From Halomonas sp. M20 (lineage in GTDB: Bacteria > Pseudomonadota > Gammaproteobacteria > Pseudomonadales > Halomonadaceae), in assembly GCF_020622265.1 (NCBI RefSeq), contig NZ_JACNMQ010000004.1, positions 1 through 64,000 on the forward strand: a stretch of 64,000 nt of DNA. Direction: 5' to 3'. Below, one piece after another: positions 28,462-37,606 of the stretch. Numbering within the stretch: the stretch's first letter is position 1; each line of letters begins with the position of its first letter. Position numbers and translations under genes: made by a program. The notes under the pieces are model-generated. The model did no database searches and was not told the DNA's origin. It worked only from the letters and a program-made list of their open reading frames with translations.

Positions 28462-29649
28462 TTAGTTGCGCAAGGCCTTACCACACAACACCCGCACCCC
28501 CAGATTGCCAAGGACGGTGGCTCCCAACATCACCAGCACCACGGGCCAGGCACTGTAGACCTCGAAGATTCCTACCAGCACCCCCGCCAGCGCTCCGCAG
28601 GAGAACTGGATGCTGCCTAGCAGCGCCGTGGCGGTGGCGCTCATTCTGGGGAAATGATCGAGCATCGACGACATGGCATTGGGGCTGATCAAGCCCTGCA
28701 TGCCGACAAAGACGATCATCAGCGGCGCCACCACGTAGAGCGACCCCAGTCCGAGCAGCAGAACCGCTGCCAGTAGTAGCCCGCTTGCCAACTGCACTCC
28801 CAGCCCCAGCAACAGATTGCGCTGAGGAGAGCTATATCTGAGCAGGCGAATGTTGAGCCGGTTCGAGCCCGCCATAACGATGACGTTGGCGCCGAAAACG
28901 AAGGGATAGACCGCCGGCGAAAGCCCGAAATACTCCATGTACAGGAAAGGCGAACCGGTGATGAAGGCGAACATCCCCGCAAAGGACATGGCCACCGCAC
29001 CGATGTAGCCCATCGCCTCCCGGTGGCGTAACACGGCAAGGTAGTTGTTCAGCACCTGGCTGAATCCCGGCGCATCGGGATCGCGCCCCCGGGTTTCCGG
29101 CAGATAACGCTTGAGCAGCCAAAGTACGAAGCCCGCATACATCGCAAGAAAGACGAAAATCGACCACCAGTCCGCCAGATAGAGCAGCAAACTACCCAGC
29201 GCCGGTGCGATCAGAGGCGCCAGCAGCATGATCATGACCATGGTAGACAACACCTTGGCCGCCTCGCGCCCGCTGAAGCAGTCCCGCACGATAGCTGCGG
29301 AATTGACCACTGACGCCCCACCGCCTAGAGCCTGCACGAACCGCAGCAGCCACAGCATTTCAAGGGTCTCGACTTGGGTAAGGGCCAGACTGGCCAGCAC
29401 GAACACGCTGATGCCGGTAAACAGTATCGGCCGACGCCCCAGACGATCGGAGAGCGGTCCGAACACCAACTGCCCCAGAGCGAACCCGGCCAGAAAAATA
29501 CTGATCGACAGCTGGGTGTGATGCACGCTCGCATTTATGGCCTCGGCCAGGGCCGGAATCGCCGGCAGATAGGCATCGATGGCAAAAGGCGCCAGGGCGG
29601 TATTGGCTGCCACCAGCAGCGCGATACGCCGAGGATCCACTTTCTGCAT
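28462..29649 (-). CDS. Bcr/CflA-family multidrug efflux MFS transporter
   Basis: 395 aa, twelve hydrophobic segments. The MFS motif FGPLSDRLGRRPILFTG lies between segments 2 and 3 (about 62-78), and the DHA1 subfamily pattern LRFVQALGGGASVVNSAAIVRD follows (about 101-122). It would export small drugs or metabolites with protons. Single gene on the minus strand. It reads towards pstS, with a weak imperfect hairpin after the stop. Confidence 0.87.
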   Translation of the reverse strand: MQKVDPRRIALLVAANTALAPFAIDAYLPAIPALAEAINASVHHTQLSISIFLAGFALGQLVFGPLSDRLGRRPILFTGISVFVLASLALTQVETLEMLWLLRFVQALGGGASVVNSAAIVRDCFSGREAAKVLSTMVMIMLLAPLIAPALGSLLLYLADWWSIFVFLAMYAGFVLWLLKRYLPETRGRDPDAPGFSQVLNNYLAVLRHREAMGYIGAVAMSFAGMFAFITGSPFLYMEYFGLSPAVYPFVFGANVIVMAGSNRLNIRLLRYSSPQRNLLLGLGVQLASGLLLAAVLLLGLGSLYVVAPLMIVFVGMQGLISPNAMSSMLDHFPRMSATATALLGSIQFSCGALAGVLVGIFEVYSAWPVVLVMLGATVLGNLGVRVLCGKALRN

Positions 29650-29730
29650 GAGCTTCCTTGTAGTGCCTAAATGGCGCCGTCAGCGACATGACAATGACGA
29701 ATGAGAGGATCGAGGATGATAGCAGAACCA

Positions 29731-29755
29731 CGGAAGCGATGGCTTATCGCTTCCG
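29731..29755 (-). terminator. hairpin after the STAS gene
   Basis: 10-base arms CGGAAGCGAT / ATCGCTTCCG around 5 bases, about 90 bases past the end of the KAS III-mlaA-PP2C-STAS operon. It has no U-tract, so termination is likely but not certain. Confidence 0.5.
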
Positions 29756-29846
29756 CTGTCTGGAACCCCTGGGTGCTCTATTGCACAAGGCCGTGCCATT
29801 TAATTTGGAGGTCGGCCTGCCAGTCGGTACTTGCTGGCGAGGCTTG

Positions 29847-30365
29847 TCAGTGTGGCGCGCCATGAGTCGACTTGATCTCCTCGGCTTCGAGTAGCTCCAC
29901 CAAGGGTTGAAACTCCTTGCGATTGTGCTCACTCATGCGCATTAGAATGCGATGGGATTCGAGAACACGCTGCTGCAGTTCCTCCTTATCGGCCTCTACC
30001 CGAGGCAGATCCTTCAACTCTTCGGGTTCGTCGATAGAAGAAGATGTCAAAATGAAATAGCGCGCAAACCCCATGACATCAAGTAGCCGGCGTATATCGG
30101 GATGATCCGCCACGATTGTCGGAGGGTACTCGATGCGTCCTTTAACCGCGATGGCGACTTTCGCAAGAAAGCCCAGCGCGGTGGAGTCCACGTTGGATGC
30201 CTCACGTAAATCGATGATGACGCTCTTGAGCCCCGGCGTAGCCGCGAGGCGCTGGGCCTGGTTGTCCAGCGTGGCGCACAGGGTCAAGCGAACGTCGCCG
30301 CATAGCTTGAGAACGAACACGCCATCATCGAAAGCCGCTTTCAGCCGCCCTTCATGAGTTATCAT
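29847..30365 (-). CDS. STAS-domain anti-sigma factor antagonist-like protein
   Basis: 172 aa. Residues about 1-105 form a STAS domain of the SpoIIAA/RsbV type, with the phosphorylatable serine/threonine region at LREASNVDSTALGFLAKV (about 54-71; Asp-Ser-Thr). A charged, probably helical tail of about 65 residues follows. It is the natural substrate of the PP2C phosphatase encoded just upstream (14-base overlap). The cognate kinase/anti-sigma factor is not in the window. Last gene of a four-gene operon. Confidence 0.85.
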   Translation of the reverse strand: MITHEGRLKAAFDDGVFVLKLCGDVRLTLCATLDNQAQRLAATPGLKSVIIDLREASNVDSTALGFLAKVAIAVKGRIEYPPTIVADHPDIRRLLDVMGFARYFILTSSSIDEPEELKDLPRVEADKEELQQRVLESHRILMRMSEHNRKEFQPLVELLEAEEIKSTHGAPH

Positions 30366-31530
30366 GATCGAATCCGCTTAGCCTCATAATGGTCAGATCA
30401 TCCGGAAGAGACTGATGCTCCGAATTACCGCTCTCGGGATCGGCTGCCTTGACTCCCAGCATCACCCGCAGGGCCGGTACGTCGGAACATTGAATTATTC
30501 GCGCGTGCAACTCGTCGAGACGCTGCTCGATACTATTGCCAGACAAGCATTCCAGCACCCCATCCGAACATAGCCACAGGCAAAAGTTCTCCGGTAGCTC
30601 ACAGCCGTAGGAGGGATAAACGGTACCGGGAAAAAGGCCAACCGGCATACCCTCGCCTTCCAGTGTCACTAGCTCCGCCTTGCTGATCAACATGGGCATG
30701 GGCAGTTGCGCACCCAAAGAATAGTGGAGATAGCGTAGTTCACGATCGATGACGCCGACAAACACGGTGGCATGCTTGCCGATGCCGGTATCCAACAACT
30801 CATCATTGAGTTGCTTGAGCCATATCGAGGGCAAGGATGACGGTGCCTCGTTGCCTCGCTCCTGAAGCCAACGGTTGCAAAGATACTTGAGCAGTACCGT
30901 CACGAACGCGGACGAGGCGCCATGACCTGACACATCGGCGAAATAGAAAACGCTGTAGCGCTCGTCGATGCGCTGAAAATCTAGAAAGTCGCCGGAAAGA
31001 TAAAGCGACGGGGTCAACGAGTACGTACATTGCACGCCATTGATCGTTTGCGACATTGCCGGCAGCAGCTTGCGCTGTATCTGCCCCCCGGACTGCTGGT
31101 CGAGGCGCAGCATGGCCAGGTGGGTCTCGAGAACGTCGTTTTGTTCCAGCAGATCCGCGCACTCCTGCACCTGCCGGGCGTCCGCGGCATGACGAGCCAG
31201 CGCGTTGACGATCAGACGCTCCAGCAGTGCAGCATGGTGCAACGGCTCGAGCAGATACTCACGCACTCCTGCAGCAAACGCCTCTTCGAGCTCGGTATCC
31301 GCTTGGGCGTCCGCAACGGCAATGACGGACCACCATTCGATCAATGAGGGCCATTGCCCGCTCTCTACCGCTCGCACATGGGCGACGACCAGCGCCGCTT
31401 CGGCGGGCAGTGCCTGGTCATCTTCCGGCACGATGACATCGAAACCCTGGGTAGCGATCATTTGCGCCAAGGCGTCACGTTCGCTGCCGGGCAGATCCAG
31501 AATCGCGATGAGAACGCTCGAGCGAGCCAT
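30352..31530 (-). CDS. receiver-like/SpoIIE PP2C phosphatase fusion
   Basis: 392 aa from the ATG at 31530; an upstream start at 31614 would run into mlaA. Residues about 4-115 have the shape of a response-regulator receiver, but the phospho-acceptor Asp is missing (LVVAHVRAV at about 47-55) and the conserved Lys is Glu (YLLEP at about 92-96), so it should not be phosphorylated normally. A short helical linker leads to a SpoIIE-type PP2C domain (about 150-380) with metal ligands in SGD (179-181), DVSGHG (199-204) and SDG, all intact. It should dephosphorylate the adjacent STAS protein. Confidence 0.85.
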   Translation of the reverse strand: MARSSVLIAILDLPGSERDALAQMIATQGFDVIVPEDDQALPAEAALVVAHVRAVESGQWPSLIEWWSVIAVADAQADTELEEAFAAGVREYLLEPLHHAALLERLIVNALARHAADARQVQECADLLEQNDVLETHLAMLRLDQQSGGQIQRKLLPAMSQTINGVQCTYSLTPSLYLSGDFLDFQRIDERYSVFYFADVSGHGASSAFVTVLLKYLCNRWLQERGNEAPSSLPSIWLKQLNDELLDTGIGKHATVFVGVIDRELRYLHYSLGAQLPMPMLISKAELVTLEGEGMPVGLFPGTVYPSYGCELPENFCLWLCSDGVLECLSGNSIEQRLDELHARIIQCSDVPALRVMLGVKAADPESGNSEHQSLPDDLTIMRLSGFDHDNS

Positions 31531-31543
31531 GGTGGCCTCTATC

Positions 31544-32284
31544 CTAGTCGGCGAAGTCGCTGTCATTGAAATCGAAGTCATCGCTTGCGAACGGGTCGTC
31601 TCCCGTTCTGCCATCGTTCACCTCGAAGCGACGCAGTTGCAGATAGGTATCCCGCAAGAAGACATAGCGGTCTCCACTGATCAGCTTCTCCTGCTCCAGC
31701 AGGCTGGCGCGCACATTGACCAGCTGCAACGCGCGTATGGCATAGCGCACACTATCTTCTTCGACATAGGTCAGCGGATAGGTATACCAGTCTACCGGCA
31801 GTGCCGAGGTATCCCGCACGGTGCTCGAGCCGAGCAGCGGCAGCACGACATAAGGACCTTCGGCTACGCCCCATACCCCCAGCGTCTGGCCAAAGTCCTC
31901 TTCTCTCGCCATCCACTCCATGCGGCTGGCAGGATCCAGCACCCCGCCTAGCCCCAGGGTCGTGTTAACCAGAAAACGCCCCGACGCGATTCCGGCATTG
32001 TTCCACTTCCACTGCAGCACACTGTTAAGAACGGTGCGCAGCTCTCCCAGGTTGGAAAAGAAGTTACCTACACCGGTTTGGATCGGGTCCGGCGTGATGG
32101 TGTCATAGCCCTTAGCAACCGGCTTCAACGCATAGCGATCAAGGGTGTCGTTGAAAGCGAATACTTTTCTGTTGAACCCTTCCCAAGGGTCGACGGGTTT
32201 TTCCTGCTGCGCGCCTTGGCTGGCGCAGCCGGTCAGCAATGCCCCCATTACTAGACCTGTCAATAACTTACTATGATTTTTCAT
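31544..32284 (-). CDS. mlaA: MlaA (VacJ) outer-membrane lipoprotein
   Basis: 246 aa with a lipoprotein signal: lipobox LTGC, lipidated Cys20. The MlaA family core begins DPWEGFNRKVFAFND (about 32-46). MlaA removes mislocalised phospholipids from the outer leaflet of the outer membrane and passes them to MlaC. The other mla genes are not here. The operon setting (after KAS III, before PP2C and STAS genes) is also seen for vacJ in Pseudomonas, from memory. The C-terminus is rich in Asp and Phe. Confidence 0.92.
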   Translation of the reverse strand: MKNHSKLLTGLVMGALLTGCASQGAQQEKPVDPWEGFNRKVFAFNDTLDRYALKPVAKGYDTITPDPIQTGVGNFFSNLGELRTVLNSVLQWKWNNAGIASGRFLVNTTLGLGGVLDPASRMEWMAREEDFGQTLGVWGVAEGPYVVLPLLGSSTVRDTSALPVDWYTYPLTYVEEDSVRYAIRALQLVNVRASLLEQEKLISGDRYVFLRDTYLQLRRFEVNDGRTGDDPFASDDFDFNDSDFAD

Positions 32285-33408
32285 TTCTTTGCCTTACGTA
32301 AAATAATGCTGCCGGCACTGTAACCGGCACCAAAAGAGCACACGACACCCAAGGCGCCATCCGCCAGATCGTCGTGATGTAAATGCAGTGCAATGATCGA
32401 TCCTGCCGAGCTGGTATTGGCATAGCGATCGAGAATGATAGGTGCCTGCCCTGGAGTCGGGTCTGCGCCCAGTACCCGCCGTGCAATCAAGTCGTTCATA
32501 TGGCGGTTGGCCTGATGCAGCCACAGGCGCGTAAGCTGATCGCCGGTCATCTGCAAGGACGCCAGATGATCGATGATCAGTTGCGCCACCATCGGGCATA
32601 CCTCCTTGAATACCCGACGCCCTTCCTGTACGAACAGCTTGTCTTCGGCAAGAGGATCGCTGTCGGTTACTCGATTGAGAAAGCCGGCGTTGTTACGAAT
32701 GGCATTCGAATAACGGGTTACCAGGCGGGTTCCAAGAATCTCGAAGCGCGATGTCGCAATCGCGACGTCGTCGGCTTCGATGACGATGGCGGTACAGGCA
32801 TCACCGAAGATGAAATGGCTATCCCGGTCGCGAAAATTGAGATGCGCGGAACAGATTTCCGGATTGACGACCAGCGCCCGTTTCACGCTGCCATTACCCA
32901 CGGCATTGGCGGCCGTTTCGATGGCAAAGGTCGCGGAACTGCAGGCTACGTTCATGTCGAAGGCATAACCCCCAGCGCCCAAGGCCGCCTGCAACTCCAC
33001 GGCAACCGCCGGATAGGAGCGCTCGAGATTGGAGCAGGCAACGATGACCAGATCGATATCACTGGCCGCAACCTGGGCCCGGTCCAGGGCTTCCCGAGCC
33101 GCCGCCAAGCCCATCTCGCACTGGATCGAGTGTTCGTCGTTGGCACGTTGCGGCAAACGAGGCCGCATGCGCTCAGGGTCGAGAATACCCTCGGCATCCA
33201 GCACGTAGCGGCTGTGAATACCCGAGGCCTTGACGATGAATTCCGTGCTGGAATGCGCCAACGGCTCACGTTCGCCCCGCTCGATGGCCTCCGCGTGGCG
33301 CGCATTCTCGCTATCGACCCAAGTATTGAAAGACGCTACCAGCGCGTCGTTGTCGATGGCATGCTCCGGGGTGTAAAGCCCCGTGCCGGTAATCACCGCA
33401 TGTGTCAT
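32281..33408 (-). CDS. beta-ketoacyl-ACP synthase III family protein (FabH-like)
   Basis: 375 aa, somewhat longer than housekeeping FabH (about 317 aa), with an insertion at about 30-95. The Cys-His-Asn triad is complete: Cys156 in MNVACSSATF, His298 in WLHQAN, Asn331 in YANTSSAGS. It condenses an acyl-CoA with malonyl-ACP, or makes a related C-C bond. The length and position away from fab genes suggest a specialised KAS III. It overlaps mlaA by 4 bases, linking lipid synthesis and lipid transport. Confidence 0.87.
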   Translation of the reverse strand: MTHAVITGTGLYTPEHAIDNDALVASFNTWVDSENARHAEAIERGEREPLAHSSTEFIVKASGIHSRYVLDAEGILDPERMRPRLPQRANDEHSIQCEMGLAAAREALDRAQVAASDIDLVIVACSNLERSYPAVAVELQAALGAGGYAFDMNVACSSATFAIETAANAVGNGSVKRALVVNPEICSAHLNFRDRDSHFIFGDACTAIVIEADDVAIATSRFEILGTRLVTRYSNAIRNNAGFLNRVTDSDPLAEDKLFVQEGRRVFKEVCPMVAQLIIDHLASLQMTGDQLTRLWLHQANRHMNDLIARRVLGADPTPGQAPIILDRYANTSSAGSIIALHLHHDDLADGALGVVCSFGAGYSAGSIILRKAKK

Positions 33409-33466
33409 TGGCTCTCTCCTGGCGGCGACCAGCCAATAGCCGTCGCGTCCATTCTCGATATTTCAA

Positions 33467-36400
33467 TCATCCCCGACCGGTAATTTCGGCCCAGCGACGC
33501 TCGAGCCGCTTGACCGAGACCGGTTCGCGGGTGCCCAACTGCTGGGCGAACAGCGATACCCGAAGCTCTTCGAGCCACCAACCAAACTCGTCGAGGGCTA
33601 ACACCTCGTCACCATTTTGTTGCTGCGCTTTGCGACGGTTGGCCAGCCGTGACTCGAAATCCTGTACCTGCTGCATTAGCATCTGATCGCGCATACGCTC
33701 CCGAGGCGCCTTTTCGAGACGAATCTGCGCCGCCTGCATGTAGCGCGGATATTCATTGAGCCAGTCGCCGGCGTCACTGATGAAGCCGGGATGCACCAAC
33801 CGTTGCATCTGCGCTTTTAGATCGCCATACACCAGCGCCAGCGCCATGCTGAGATTACCTTTCAAGGCCTGGGTCACCGCCAGATGACCTTCCAACGCCT
33901 TATGCAGCGTACCGATCAAGGATTCGCCATAGGGCACCAGCTCGTGGCGCTGCGCTGCCAAGCGCGCCTCGAAATCCTCCTGGGAGCGCGGCAAAGGGTC
34001 GAAGGCAATCTCATGCAGGAAAACCCCTTCGACCAAGTCCTCGATCAGCTGCGCTTTGCTGCCCGTCTTGGCAAACAACAATGCGCAGCGATCCAACCCC
34101 TTGAGGTGCTTGAGCGATTTCACCTGATCCGGCAAACGCTGCATGGCCAGGCGTTTGATGCCCTGACGGTGTGCCTGCCGGGCTTTATCCGGGTGATCGA
34201 ACAGCGTGATGGCCAATGAGCGGTCACGGTCAGCTCGCGACGTGCCTTCAACCAACGCAGGATAGGCCGCCACTCGTATGCCCGCCTGAACGGTGGAATA
34301 GGACTCTGCCAGGGGCGCTGCGGGCAATTCATCTACCTCTTCCGCTGCATCGGCGGTTTCACTCAATGCTTGAGCGCCGGCTCTTGCGGCTTCGGAGAAG
34401 CGCTTTTCGAGAGCGGATAAATCGCGCCCCTGTCCAAGAAAGTGCCCCTCGTGATCCACTACCTTGAGATTCATGGTCAGATGTGGTGGCAACTGCTCTC
34501 TGCGCCAATCCTCGGGGGCCAGCCTCAGCCCCGTCTTGACCCGCAGGAACTCACCCAGCGCCTCGGTCAATGGCACGTTGGCCTGCGCCACGGCCGCGAG
34601 CGCCGCGTCGACCCAATCCGGAATCGGCACGACCTGACGACGCACCGACTTGGGCAGCGACTTGAGCAGCGCGATACACTTTTCCCGCAGCAGCCCCGGC
34701 ACCAGCCAATCGAGCCGATGGCGCGGCAGTTGCGACAGCATCGTGGCCGGTACGGTCATGGTTACCCCGTCATCTTCGGCATCCGGCGCGAAATGATAGC
34801 TCAGCGGATAGCTCACGCCGTTCAATATCAGCGTATCCGGGTACTGAACGGTGCTGACGTCATCGACACTTCGCGCCAGCAGCGTCGCTTTGTCGAGTTT
34901 CAGCAGGTTCGGGTCGTCGGCTTCCGCCTTGCGCCGCCAGTGCTCGAATCTTTTGCCGTTGACGATACCTTCCGGCAACAGCTGATCGTAGAAATCGAAC
35001 AGTGTTTCTTCATCAACCAGAATATCGCGCTTTCGCGCCCGATCTTCAAGGTTTTCCACCTCATCGATCAATGCTCGGTTATGCGTGAAAAACTCTGCCT
35101 TGGTCCGATACTCGCCTTCGACCAGGGCGCGACGAATGAATATTTCCCGCGCCTCTTGCGACGCGATCGGCCCATAGTGCACCTTGCGTCGCGCCACGAT
35201 CGGCAGGCCGAACAGGGTTACCTGCTCGAAGGCCACCACCTGGGCGCGTTTCATTTCCCAATGCGGTTCGCTGTAGCTGCGCTTGGTCAGCTGATCTGCC
35301 AACGGCTCGATCCACTCCGGCTGGATACGGGCGGCCTGCCGCGCGAAGAGTCGCGAGGTTTCGACCAGCTCCCCGGCCATGACCCATTTGGGTGTCTTCT
35401 TGGCCAACCCCGACCCGGGATGGATCATGAAGCGGCGATTGCGCGCCCCCAGGTATTCGCGGTTTTCGATGAACTGGCCGATATTCGACAATAGTCCGGT
35501 CAACAGCGCCTGGTGCAAACGAAGATGCTGCTGCTTGAGCGCGGTACGGTCCGCTTCTTCCGCTTTCTCCGCATCGATGGCCACGGGCGGTGGCGCTGCC
35601 GGCAGATGAATCTCCATATCCCGCAGCAGCTGGCGCAATTGGCGATAGGTATCGTGCCATTCCCGCACCCGCATGTAGTTGATGTAGTGCTCGCGACACC
35701 AGCGCCGCAGCTGATTGCCGGAAAGGTCTTCTCGAGCGCGCTCGAACCCTGTCCAGAGATTGAGCCAGGCAACGAAATCCGAGTCGGGATCTTCCCAGCG
35801 TTTGTGGGCCTGATCCGCGGCCTGACGCTTCTCCGCCGGGCGCTCCCGCGGGTCCTGTACCGAGAGCGCACTGACTACGATGAGCACTTCGCGCAGGCAC
35901 TCTCCCTCGGCGCCGGCAAGCACCATCCGCGCCAGACGCGGATCGATGGGCAATCGCGCCAATCGCCGGCCGGTTTTCGTCAAGCGGTTGCCCTCATCCA
36001 CCGCACCGAGTTCGAACAGCAGACGAAAACCATCCTTGATGAAGCGTGAATCCGGTGCGTCGACGAAGGGAAACGCGGCGATATCCCCCAGCTTCAAGGA
36101 GAGCATTGACAGAATGACCGAGGCCAGGTTGGTGCGCTGTATCTCCGGCTCGGTGAACTCGGACCGGGCGAGGAAGTCTTCCTCGCTGTAAAGGCGAATG
36201 CACACCCCTTCGGCAATACGCCCGCAGCGGCCCTTGCGCTGGTCCGCACTGGCCTGGCTCACCGGTTCGATGGGCAGGCGCTGCACCTTGGCCCGGTAGC
36301 TGTAGCGACTGATGCGCACCAGCCCCGGGTCGATCACATAGCGAATACCCGGTACCGTGAGGGAGGTTTCCGCCACGTTGGTCGACAGTACGATGCGGCG

Positions 36401-37528
36401 CCCGGTGTGGGATTGAAATACCCGGTTCTGCTCTGCGTTGGACAGCCGTGCGTAAAGCGGCAACACTTCCGTATGCCTGAAATCCGCGCGACGCAAGGTG
36501 TCCGCGGTTTCGCGAATCTCTCGCTCACCGGGCAGAAAGATCAACACGTCACGAGGGCCATTGAACCAGCGCTTCTCTCGCTCGACCGCCTCGATCTCCT
36601 CCATGGCATGTAGGATTCCCTCTTGCAGGGTGCGATCGCCTTCATCGTCCGCCTCACGCACCAGGGGACGATAGTGGACCTCTACCGGATAGGTGCGGCC
36701 GGAAACCTGCACCACCGGTGCCGGTGTCGGATCGCCCTGCGGCTGGGGAGCGGCGAAATGCGCGGCAAAACGCTCCACGTCGATGGTGGCCGAGGTGATA
36801 ATGATCTTTAGATCCGGGCGGCGGGCCATCAAGCGCTTGAGATAGCCCAGCAGGAAATCGATGTTGAGGCTGCGCTCGTGGGCCTCGTCGATGATGATCG
36901 CTTCGTAACGGCTGAGATCCGGGTCGTTCTGGGTCTCGGCGAGCAGAATGCCGTCGGTCATCAGCTTGACCAGGGTGCGTTCGTTGGTCTGATCCGTGAA
37001 GCGGACCTGATAGCCGACCTGCTCGCCCAAGGGCACTTCCAATTCTTCTGCAAGCCGCGTTGCAACGGAGCGGGCCGCCAGACGCCGGGGCTGGGTATGA
37101 CCGATCAGCCCACGCCGCCCCAAGCCAAGTTCCAGGCACATCTTGGGCAGCTGGGTGGTTTTGCCGGAGCCTGTCTCGCCCGCCACGACCACGACCTGAT
37201 GAGATTCGAGCGCCTTGAGCAATTCCTCCCGATGTTCGACGACGGGAAGCGCTGGCGGATAGTTCAGGCTGACGATTTGATTGCGCCGCAGGGAGAGCTT
37301 TTCCCGGGAAGCCTGCAGACGCTGGTTGATCTCCGCAAGCCCTCTATCCACGGGCTTGCCCTGCCGCACACGACGCTCGAGCCCATCCAGGCGCGGCTTC
37401 AGTTTCACAGCGTCCTGCAATAGGCAGTCGTCGAGTCGCGCCTTGAGGGCAGTCAGTTCGGCGTGTTGTGTAACAGTAGAAGAAGATGAGAGCGTGCTGC
37501 TCAAGGACAACCTCGTTGGAGATGGCAT
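33467..37528 (-). CDS. hrpA: ATP-dependent RNA helicase HrpA
   Basis: 1353 aa, close to E. coli HrpA (1300 aa). DEAH-box helicase: Walker A AGETGSGKTTQ (about 116-126), IIIDEAHERSLN (about 211-222) and SATID (about 245-249), then helicase C, HA2, OB-fold and the long DUF3418 C-terminal region. It acts on mRNA and stalled ribosomes in the cytoplasm. No truncation is seen. Single gene; a GTGTAACAG-rich 5' end precedes conserved sequence. Confidence 0.94.
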   Translation of the reverse strand: MPSPTRLSLSSTLSSSSTVTQHAELTALKARLDDCLLQDAVKLKPRLDGLERRVRQGKPVDRGLAEINQRLQASREKLSLRRNQIVSLNYPPALPVVEHREELLKALESHQVVVVAGETGSGKTTQLPKMCLELGLGRRGLIGHTQPRRLAARSVATRLAEELEVPLGEQVGYQVRFTDQTNERTLVKLMTDGILLAETQNDPDLSRYEAIIIDEAHERSLNIDFLLGYLKRLMARRPDLKIIITSATIDVERFAAHFAAPQPQGDPTPAPVVQVSGRTYPVEVHYRPLVREADDEGDRTLQEGILHAMEEIEAVEREKRWFNGPRDVLIFLPGEREIRETADTLRRADFRHTEVLPLYARLSNAEQNRVFQSHTGRRIVLSTNVAETSLTVPGIRYVIDPGLVRISRYSYRAKVQRLPIEPVSQASADQRKGRCGRIAEGVCIRLYSEEDFLARSEFTEPEIQRTNLASVILSMLSLKLGDIAAFPFVDAPDSRFIKDGFRLLFELGAVDEGNRLTKTGRRLARLPIDPRLARMVLAGAEGECLREVLIVVSALSVQDPRERPAEKRQAADQAHKRWEDPDSDFVAWLNLWTGFERAREDLSGNQLRRWCREHYINYMRVREWHDTYRQLRQLLRDMEIHLPAAPPPVAIDAEKAEEADRTALKQQHLRLHQALLTGLLSNIGQFIENREYLGARNRRFMIHPGSGLAKKTPKWVMAGELVETSRLFARQAARIQPEWIEPLADQLTKRSYSEPHWEMKRAQVVAFEQVTLFGLPIVARRKVHYGPIASQEAREIFIRRALVEGEYRTKAEFFTHNRALIDEVENLEDRARKRDILVDEETLFDFYDQLLPEGIVNGKRFEHWRRKAEADDPNLLKLDKATLLARSVDDVSTVQYPDTLILNGVSYPLSYHFAPDAEDDGVTMTVPATMLSQLPRHRLDWLVPGLLREKCIALLKSLPKSVRRQVVPIPDWVDAALAAVAQANVPLTEALGEFLRVKTGLRLAPEDWRREQLPPHLTMNLKVVDHEGHFLGQGRDLSALEKRFSEAARAGAQALSETADAAEEVDELPAAPLAESYSTVQAGIRVAAYPALVEGTSRADRDRSLAITLFDHPDKARQAHRQGIKRLAMQRLPDQVKSLKHLKGLDRCALLFAKTGSKAQLIEDLVEGVFLHEIAFDPLPRSQEDFEARLAAQRHELVPYGESLIGTLHKALEGHLAVTQALKGNLSMALALVYGDLKAQMQRLVHPGFISDAGDWLNEYPRYMQAAQIRLEKAPRERMRDQMLMQQVQDFESRLANRRKAQQQNGDEVLALDEFGWWLEELRVSLFAQQLGTREPVSVKRLERRWAEITGRG

Positions 37529-37536
37529 AAGACAAA

Positions 37537-37559
37537 TTGCCCCGGCAGTGCCAGGGCAA
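37537..37559 (-). terminator. hairpin between fadD and hrpA
   Basis: TTGCCC / GGGCAA with inner GGCA / TGCC arms, 48 bases past the fadD stop and just before hrpA. No strong U-tract; weak terminator at best. Confidence 0.4.
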
Positions 37560-37606
37560 ATAATGCATTATATCGCTTGAATGGCGGGTAGCCTAATCGA
37601 TCGCAT

